Positions 5,062 to 10,006 of a stretch of DNA of 10,006 nt are shown piece by piece. Under the pieces are notes generated by a model. It worked only from the letters and a program-made list of their open reading frames with translations, searched no databases and was not told the origin of the DNA. Within the stretch, counting starts at the first letter, position 1. Each line of letters starts with the position of its first letter. The DNA is from Chromatiales bacterium. GTDB taxonomy: Bacteria; Pseudomonadota; Gammaproteobacteria; CAMYNG01. Location: positions 1 through 10,006 of the forward strand of contig JALUTW010000266.1 of NCBI GenBank assembly GCA_027021685.1, given 5' to 3'. A program made the position numbers and the translations under genes.

Positions 5062-6876
5062 ATGACGCCCGCATACCGCACAGCCCTGCTGCTCCTGTGC
5101 CTGCTCCCGGCCGCGGCCGGTGCCGACCTGGCCGAGGTGCGCGCCCTGGCCGCCGCCGGCACCCCGGGCCTGGCCCTGCGGGTGCTGGAGCGCGACCAGC
5201 CCGCCGCCGCCGCCGACGCCGAAGCCTGGATGGAATGGGAGCGGGAGCGGGCGGCCATCCTCGCCGCCGCCGATCGCTGGGCCGACCTCGCCGCCCGCCT
5301 GGAGCACCTGCCCGGGGGATTGCCGCCGGCGTTCGTGCGCTGGGCCCGCACCCGCCGCGCCGAGGCCCTGGTGAAGCAGGGGCGCGGCGAGGCCGCCCGC
5401 GCCGTGCTGCGCCGGCTCCTCTGGGGCGGGGCACCGGAGGCCGGGGACGGGACCGCCCTGCGGGGCTGGCGTCGGCTGGTGATCGAAAGCTACCTGGCCG
5501 AGGGCCGCATGGAGGACGCCCGCACGGCCATGGTCCGGTTCCGCCTGGACTATGGCGAGGGCGAGCTGGCCGACGTGCTGCTGCGGGCCCGCATCCTGCT
5601 CATGGGAGGGCGCGCCGCGGAGGCCGCACGCCTGCTGGCGCCCCGGGCCAAGGTTCCCGAGGCGGGCATGCTCCACCTGCTGGCCCAGCTCCGCTCGGGC
5701 CAGCGTCCCGCGAAGCGGGTGCTGCAGGCGGCCCTGCGGCAGATGCGGGGCAAGTGGGCGAAAAAAGGCCTGCTCACCGGGCTGTGGGCGGTGGCGGCGG
5801 AGGCCGCCCTGGAGGCCGGCGACCGCGCCACCGCCGCCCGGGCCCTGGAACAGGTGCTGGTACATGCCCGCGCCCACCCTCTCCCCGCGGGCCTGTTCGC
5901 CTTCAATGCCGATTCCCTGTGGAACGCCTACCTGGACTATGCCCGTCACCTGGGCAACCGGGCGCAGTACCTCATCGGTGACGATGCCGTGTGGCTGAAG
6001 GCGGCGGCGGAGGCGGCGGAGCGCACGCCGGTGCGGGCCCGCTCCCTCTACGCCATGGTGATCCGCCGGGGCCAGGACTCGGAGGCCCGCGAGCAGGCGG
6101 CGGCGGGCTTCCTCGCCACCCTCGACAAGGAGCGCGGCGAGCGCCGCCTCCTGTGGCCCCTGTTCATGGAGAGCCGGCACTACCCGTCGCCCGGGCAGGT
6201 GCCGCTGGCGGTGCGCCACGCCCTGGTGGACGACGCCCTGGCCCGCTCCCGCATCGAGCAGGCCTCGCGCATCATGGCCACCACCCGCGAGCCGCCGCCC
6301 GGCGCCGACCGCTTCATGTGGCACCTGCGCCGGGCCCGGATCCTGGTCATGGGGGGCCAGCCCGGGGCCGGGGCCCAGGCGCTGGCGGCCCTGCTGGACG
6401 AGGCCGGCGAGCGCCCGCGGGAGGCGCTGGACAAGCTCATGCAGGTGGTGTTCGACCTCCAGGCGGTGGGGGCGCACGAGGAGGCCGTGGCGGTGCTGGA
6501 GAAGGTCCTGGCCCGGACCGGCGACGAGGCACTCAAGCGCGAGGTTTACTACTGGATGGCCGATTCCCGCCGCGCCCAGGGCCGCTTCGACGAGGCCGCC
6601 CGCCTGTACCTGCGCTCGGCCATGCTGCCGGATCCCAGGGCCGCCGACCCCTGGGGCCAGACCGCGCGCTACCAGGCCGCCGGCGCCCTGGCCCGGGCCG
6701 GCCTGGTGGAGGACGCCCGCACCCTGCTCAAGGCCCTGCTGCGCAGCACCGAGGACCCGGCCCGCCGGGCGGTGCTGCGCCGGGACCTCCAGCGGCTGCT
6801 CCTGGTGCGGGAGCGGCCGGAGGCGCCTGCGGCCCCCGCGCCATCCCCGCCGGAGGCACGGGCGGGGGGGCCATGA
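5062..6876 (+). CDS. exported tetratricopeptide/helical-repeat protein of unknown function
   Basis: From the ATG at 5062 the product is 604 residues. Residues 1-21 look like a Sec signal peptide: a basic residue at R6, the hydrophobic run ALLLLCLLPAAA and an AGA|D cleavage site. There is no other membrane segment, so a periplasmic or envelope location is inferred. The remainder is almost entirely alpha-helical and Ala/Arg/Leu-rich, with helix-pair repeats. The clearest TPR-like units are at about 463-485, 494-523 (YYWMADSRRAQGRFDEAARL) and 536-563. The last 20 residues are Pro/Ala-rich and look disordered. No catalytic motif is seen. Such repeats usually bind proteins, perhaps in cell-envelope assembly, but no function can be assigned. 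A GTG at 4987 or ATG at 5011 would extend the frame, but would put the rplS terminator inside the gene. No Shine-Dalgarno precedes 5062. The stop overlaps the ogt start (ATGA). Confidence 0.85.
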   Translation: MTPAYRTALLLLCLLPAAAGADLAEVRALAAAGTPGLALRVLERDQPAAAADAEAWMEWERERAAILAAADRWADLAARLEHLPGGLPPAFVRWARTRRAEALVKQGRGEAARAVLRRLLWGGAPEAGDGTALRGWRRLVIESYLAEGRMEDARTAMVRFRLDYGEGELADVLLRARILLMGGRAAEAARLLAPRAKVPEAGMLHLLAQLRSGQRPAKRVLQAALRQMRGKWAKKGLLTGLWAVAAEAALEAGDRATAARALEQVLVHARAHPLPAGLFAFNADSLWNAYLDYARHLGNRAQYLIGDDAVWLKAAAEAAERTPVRARSLYAMVIRRGQDSEAREQAAAGFLATLDKERGERRLLWPLFMESRHYPSPGQVPLAVRHALVDDALARSRIEQASRIMATTREPPPGADRFMWHLRRARILVMGGQPGAGAQALAALLDEAGERPREALDKLMQVVFDLQAVGAHEEAVAVLEKVLARTGDEALKREVYYWMADSRRAQGRFDEAARLYLRSAMLPDPRAADPWGQTARYQAAGALARAGLVEDARTLLKALLRSTEDPARRAVLRRDLQRLLLVRERPEAPAAPAPSPPEARAGGP

Positions 6877-7340
6877 GCCGGCGCGCGCAGGCGGTCATCG
6901 ACACCCCGCTGGGGCGGCTGCGGCTGGCGGCCGAGGACGGCGCCCTGGTGGCGGTGGATTTCACCCGCGCCGCACCGGTGCCGCCACGGGACGCCGTCAC
7001 CCGCGAGGCGGCGCGGCAGATCCGGGAGTATTTCGCCGGCCGCCGGCGGCAATTCGCCCTGCCCCTGGCCCCGGCGGGGACCGCGTTCCAGCGCCGGGTC
7101 TGGCGCGCGCTGGCGGCCATTCCCTTCGGCCGCACTCTCACCTACGGCGAGCTGGCGCGGCGCCTCGGCACCTCGCCCCGCGCCGTGGGCGGCGCCTGCC
7201 GCGCCAATCCCCTGCCGCTGGTGGTGCCCTGCCACCGGGTGGTGGCGGTCTCCGGTCCCGGCGGCTATGCCGGACACACCCGCGGCCCGGTGGCCGCACG
7301 CAAGCGGGCCCTGCTGCGCCACGAGGGGGCCACTCCGTGA
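6873..7340 (+). CDS. ogt: methylated-DNA--[protein]-cysteine S-methyltransferase (O6-alkylguanine-DNA alkyltransferase)
   Basis: This suicide repair enzyme transfers the alkyl group from O6-alkylguanine in DNA to its own cysteine. The 155 residues contain the active-site PCHRVV (119-124; acceptor C120), the helix-turn-helix region TYGELARRLGTSPRAVGGACR (90-110) with R110 at the arginine-finger position and ANP after it, and the C-terminal GGYAGHTRGPVAARKRALLRHEG. The short N-terminal domain fits the stand-alone Ogt type; there is no AdaA-like metal-binding or AraC domain. Its ATG overlaps the stop of the upstream TPR gene in ATGA, and its own stop overlaps the xerD start, so translational coupling is likely. 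A GGAGG at 6852-6856 is rather far from the start (16 nt). Confidence 0.95.
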   Translation: MSRRAQAVIDTPLGRLRLAAEDGALVAVDFTRAAPVPPRDAVTREAARQIREYFAGRRRQFALPLAPAGTAFQRRVWRALAAIPFGRTLTYGELARRLGTSPRAVGGACRANPLPLVVPCHRVVAVSGPGGYAGHTRGPVAARKRALLRHEGATP

Positions 7341-8236
7341 GCGGCGGTGGAGATACCGCACTCATCGAGGCCTGGCTCGACGGCCTGTGGGCCGAGCGCG
7401 GCCTGGCGCGCAACACCCTGGCCGCCTACGGCGCCGACCTGCGCGGGTTCGCCCGGTGGCTGCGGGACCGCGGTCTGGACCTGGGACGGGCCGGCACGGC
7501 CCAGGTCCAGGACTACCTTGCCGAGCGCGCCCGCACCCGGGCCAGCCCGCGCTCCAGCGCGCGGCTCCTGTCCAGCCTGCGCAGCTTCTACCGCTTCCAC
7601 CTGCGCAACGGCACCCTGGGCGCCGATCCCACCGCCCTCATCCAGGCGCCGCGCCTGGGCCGCCCCCTGCCCAAGACCCTGTCCGAGTCCGAGGTGGAGG
7701 CCCTGCTGGGCGCGCCGGACACGGACACCCCGCTGGGCCTGCGCGACCGCACCATGCTGGAGGTGCTCTACGCCACCGGCATGCGGGTGAGCGAACTCAC
7801 CGGCCTGCGCATGAGCCAGCTCAACCTGCGCCAGGGATGGGTGCGCATCACCGGCAAGGGGAACAAGGAGCGCCTCATCCCCCTGGGGGAGGAGGCCGGC
7901 CACTGGCTGGAGCGCTTCCTGCGCCGGGCGCGCGGCACCATCCTCGCGGCGCGGCCCTGCGAGCACGTCTTTCCCACCGCCCGCGGCGGTCCCATGACCC
8001 GCCAGGGGTTCTGGAAGATCATCAAGCGCCATGCCGCCGCGGCCGGCATCCGCCAGCCCATCTCCCCCCACACCCTGCGCCACGCCTTCGCCACCCACCT
8101 GCTCAACCACGGCGCCGACCTGCGCGCGGTGCAGATGCTGCTGGGCCACGCCGACCTGTCCACCACCCAGATCTACACCCACGTGGCCCGCGCCCGCCTG
8201 CAGGCCCTGCACGCCCGCCATCATCCACGGGGGTGA
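7337..8236 (+). CDS. xerD: site-specific tyrosine recombinase XerD
   Basis: XerD acts with XerC at dif, under FtsK control, to resolve chromosome dimers before cell division. The 299 residues have the N-terminal SAM-like core-binding domain (about 5-92, RGLARNTLAAYGADLRGF) and the catalytic domain with the complete tyrosine recombinase set: R150 (ATGMRVSEL), K174 (TGKGNKER), H245 and R248 (HTLRHAFATHLL), H271 (LLGHADLSTTQIYTHV) and the nucleophile Y280. Length and the LLGHADLSTTQIYTHV tail fit XerC/D; XerD is preferred over XerC for the neighbourhood downstream of rplS and the overall resemblance. The GTG start overlaps the ogt stop (GTGA), and no independent ribosome binding site is clear. 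No phage or integron features flank it, which supports the housekeeping role. Confidence 0.92.
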   Translation: MSGGGDTALIEAWLDGLWAERGLARNTLAAYGADLRGFARWLRDRGLDLGRAGTAQVQDYLAERARTRASPRSSARLLSSLRSFYRFHLRNGTLGADPTALIQAPRLGRPLPKTLSESEVEALLGAPDTDTPLGLRDRTMLEVLYATGMRVSELTGLRMSQLNLRQGWVRITGKGNKERLIPLGEEAGHWLERFLRRARGTILAARPCEHVFPTARGGPMTRQGFWKIIKRHAAAAGIRQPISPHTLRHAFATHLLNHGADLRAVQMLLGHADLSTTQIYTHVARARLQALHARHHPRG

Positions 8237-8374
8237 GAACTGCGGCACGGCGGCTTGCTGCACTTGCGTGGAATTGCCTTGTACCTCAGTCGGTTGCTGG
8301 GCACCCGAAGCTTGCCCCGATCTCCCCCGGCACCTTGCCGAATCGTTCCGGTGGCGTCGGGCACGGACCGCCGC

Positions 8375-8401
8375 TAAATGTTTCCATTCCCTGCCCGATA
8401 C
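8375..8401 (+). promoter_or_regulatory. sigma-28 (FliA)-type flagellar promoter for the chemoreceptor
   Basis: TAAATGTT (8375-8382) is followed by exactly 11 bases and then CCCGATAC (8394-8401). The E. coli FliA consensus is TAAAGTTT-N11-GCCGATAA; the TAAA core matches fully and the -10 matches 6 of 8. Methyl-accepting chemotaxis genes are typical late flagellar (class 3) targets of this sigma factor, so position and motif agree. Transcription would start near 8408, leaving a leader of about 190 nt. Confidence 0.65.
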
Positions 8402-8416
8402 ATTGGGCGAGTGTGG

Positions 8417-8434
8417 CGTGACCGTGGGGTCACG
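8417..8434 (+). other. perfect 7-bp inverted repeat just after the predicted chemoreceptor transcription start
   Basis: CGTGACC (8417-8423) and GGTCACG (8428-8434) are perfect reverse complements around GTGG. The repeat begins about 9 nt after the expected sigma-28 start site. It could be a dyad operator, or a hairpin near the 5' end of the mRNA; no T-run follows, so a terminator is unlikely. Confidence 0.5.
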
Positions 8435-8596
8435 ACCTTCCTGCAGCCGTCAGATTCCCGTCCCGATACCCGACGGACGACAGGACCCGCCTGCTGCGGC
8501 AGGGTGGCGGATCCCGTGCCGAGTCGCGCGCGAGGCAGGCAAGAAGGTCCATCCGCGGATGAACGTGAACCAGTCAACATCGGGACGGGAGACGAC

Positions 8597-10006
8597 ATGA
8601 ATCTGAAGCAATTCAGGGATTGGCGCATCGCCACCAGGCTGTACGCCGTCATCGGGCTGTTGCTGGCCATGATGCTGGCGTTGGGGCTGTTCGGGCTGCA
8701 GCGGGGCGGGGCCATCAACCAGCGGGTGGTGGATCTCTACCAGCGCGAACTCCTGCCGCTGGAGACGGTGGACAACATGAAGATGGAGTTCTACCGCATC
8801 CGTGACCGCGTGGCCCGGCATCTCATGGAGCGGGACAACCGCGGGCGGCTGGAACGGGAGATCACCGCCCATGCGGAAACCCTGGGCCGGGAGCAGGCGC
8901 GGTTCCGGGACAGAGGGGTGGACCCGGAGGAGTCCCGCCTGCTGGAGGAGTTCGCCGCCGCCTGGAAGACCTACCTGGGACTGGTGGAGGGGCGGATCCT
9001 GCCGCTCAGCCGCGGGGATCGGACCGGCGAGGCGCGCACATTGATGTACGGTCCGGCGCAACACGCGTTCGCCCGGGCCCGGGAGGCCCTCAACGGCATC
9101 GCCCGGTTCCAGATCGAGCGCGCGCGGGCGCGCTATGAACAGGCGCAGGCCGACTATACGGGGATGCGCAATCTCACCATCGCCATCGTGGTCACCGGGC
9201 TGCTGCTGGCGGCCCTGCTGGGCTGGCGCCTGGCGCGCAGCATCACCCGTCCGCTGGTGGAGGTCCGAGACGTGCTGCGCCACGTGGACCAGGGCGATCT
9301 CACCCGCCAGGTGGCATACCGTTCCGACGACGAGTTCGGCCAGATGGCCAACGATCTCAACAATGCCATCGCCGCCCAGCGCCAGATGATCGCCCACGTC
9401 CGCGGCACCGTGGACCAGCTCGCCGCCGCGGGCGAGGAAATGGCCACCATCACCGAGCAGACCACGCGCACGGTGAGCGATCAGCGCGGCGAGACCGAGC
9501 AGGTGGCCACCGCCATGAACGAGATGACCGCGACGGTACAGAACGTGGCCGCCAGCATTGCGGAGACCGCCAAATCGGCACGGGAGGCCAGCAGGCACAC
9601 CGGGGAAGGTGCCCAGGTGGTCCAGCAGGCGGTGGAGGAGATCAACAGCCTGGCGCAACAGATCGAGACCTCGGCCCGCACCATCGACGAAGTGGAACAG
9701 CACAGCGAAACCATCAGCGCCGTGCTGGAGGTGATCCGCGGCGTGGCCGAGCAGACCAACCTGCTGGCGCTCAACGCCGCCATCGAGGCTGCGCGTGCCG
9801 GCGACCAGGGCCGAGGCTTCGCCGTGGTGGCCGACGAGGTGCGGACCCTGGCCGGGCGCACCCAGCAGTCCACGGAAGAGATCAACGACATGATCGACAA
9901 GCTCCAGTCCTGCTCGCGGCGGGCGGTGGAGGTCATGCAGCAGAGCCTGGAGCAGTCACGCTCGGCGGTGGACCTGGCCGCCCGCTCCGGCCAGGCGCTG
10001 GACACC
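8597..10006 (+). CDS. methyl-accepting chemotaxis protein, N-terminal 470 residues (runs off right edge)
   Basis: This inner-membrane chemoreceptor senses a ligand in the periplasm and controls the CheA-CheW kinase. Visible in order are: a short cytoplasmic N-terminus, TM1 (about 13-35), a periplasmic helical region of about 155 residues resembling a four-helix-bundle sensor, TM2 (about 193-213), a HAMP domain (about 214-267, SITRPL and DDEFGQMANDLN) and the cytoplasmic coiled coil. The hairpin tip is classical: IRGVAEQTNLLALNAAIEAA (380-399), followed by GFAVVADEVRTLAGRT. The descending arm is cut off by the window end at residue 470, so the total length, any second methylation region and a CheR-binding tail cannot be judged. 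GGGAGA at 8587-8592 supports the start. The ligand is not predictable. The upstream sigma-28-like promoter implies co-regulation with flagella. Confidence 0.96.
   Translation, partial: MNLKQFRDWRIATRLYAVIGLLLAMMLALGLFGLQRGGAINQRVVDLYQRELLPLETVDNMKMEFYRIRDRVARHLMERDNRGRLEREITAHAETLGREQARFRDRGVDPEESRLLEEFAAAWKTYLGLVEGRILPLSRGDRTGEARTLMYGPAQHAFARAREALNGIARFQIERARARYEQAQADYTGMRNLTIAIVVTGLLLAALLGWRLARSITRPLVEVRDVLRHVDQGDLTRQVAYRSDDEFGQMANDLNNAIAAQRQMIAHVRGTVDQLAAAGEEMATITEQTTRTVSDQRGETEQVATAMNEMTATVQNVAASIAETAKSAREASRHTGEGAQVVQQAVEEINSLAQQIETSARTIDEVEQHSETISAVLEVIRGVAEQTNLLALNAAIEAARAGDQGRGFAVVADEVRTLAGRTQQSTEEINDMIDKLQSCSRRAVEVMQQSLEQSRSAVDLAARSGQALDT

Larger units (their letters stand above)
8237..8596 (+). 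other. 360-base non-coding region between xerD and the chemoreceptor gene
   Basis: No convincing gene is seen on either strand, and the base composition is visibly less GC-rich than in the flanking genes. It holds a sigma-28-like promoter (8375-8401), a perfect 7-bp inverted repeat (8417-8434), a small hairpin CCTGC-TGCG-GCAGG (8490-8503), a 12-bp palindrome CATCCGCGGATG (8550-8561) and the chemoreceptor ribosome binding site GGGAGA (8587-8592). No clear intrinsic terminator for xerD was found. A 13-codon frame from the ATG at 8559 to a TGA at 8598-8600 overlaps the chemoreceptor start codon; it has AAGAAGG 11 nt upstream, but nothing else supports translation. No c-di-GMP (GEMM) riboswitch core is recognisable. 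Confidence 0.7.

Noticed and set aside
4957..6477. Long minus-strand frame opposite the TPR gene
   Set aside because: The plus strand gives a signal peptide and TPR-like repeats with proper gene junctions; the minus frame is Gly/Gln/Arg-rich with no domain.
7337..8236. Phage or integron integrase marking a mobile element
   Set aside because: The length, the motif set and the setting within a housekeeping operon fit XerD; no att-like repeats, tRNA or phage genes flank it.
8237..8596. c-di-GMP (GEMM) riboswitch before the chemoreceptor
   Set aside because: Such elements are common before chemoreceptor genes, so it was looked for, but the conserved GEMM core and tetraloop-receptor pattern are not recognisable here.
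8450..9703. Long minus-strand frame opposite the chemoreceptor
   Set aside because: The plus strand is an unmistakable chemoreceptor; the antisense His/Leu/Gly-rich product shows no family features.

Overview
The window is very GC-rich chromosomal DNA (about 70 % by eye) from a gammaproteobacterium. The evidence is gene order: a divergent ypjD next to ffh, then rpsP-rimM-trmD-rplS, then an ogt/xerD pair. This is the classical SRP/ribosome-maturation neighbourhood of that class. The high GC, the cyclic-nucleotide-phosphodiesterase-type hydrolase and the CTGG/CCCAG heptad element suggest a Chromatiales/Ectothiorhodospiraceae-like lineage, but the sequence alone does not fix genus or species. 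No mobile element, rRNA, tRNA or CRISPR array was seen.

Region 1 (1-1443) holds the N-terminal part of a membrane protein of the CcsA/YpjD family on the minus strand, which runs off the left edge. A short AT-rich divergent promoter region separates it from a plus-strand metallo-beta-lactamase-fold hydrolase resembling class II cyclic nucleotide phosphodiesterases. Region 2 (1439-4973) is the SRP/ribosome cluster: ffh (SRP GTPase), rpsP (S16), rimM (30S maturation), trmD (tRNA m1G37 methyltransferase) and rplS (L19). Promoter-like -10 boxes lie before ffh, rpsP and rplS. GC-rich stem-loops sit in the ffh and rpsP leaders. The rimM-trmD gap holds two consecutive stem-loops, one built from 7-nt-phased complementary repeats. 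A 12-bp hairpin followed by TTTT ends the cluster after rplS.

Region 3 (5062-8236) is a tightly overlapping set: an exported helical-repeat/TPR protein of unknown function, an O6-alkylguanine-DNA alkyltransferase (ogt) and the tyrosine recombinase XerD. They are joined by ATGA and GTGA stop/start overlaps. Region 4 (8237-10006) is a 360-base non-coding stretch followed by the first 470 codons of a methyl-accepting chemotaxis protein. The non-coding stretch carries a good match to a sigma-28 (FliA) flagellar promoter and a 7-bp inverted repeat.

Most of the window is housekeeping. The parts most worth a second look are the heptad-phased hairpin in front of trmD, the sigma-28-like promoter with a long leader before the chemoreceptor, and the unassigned exported TPR protein whose start lies just past a terminator and lacks a Shine-Dalgarno sequence.
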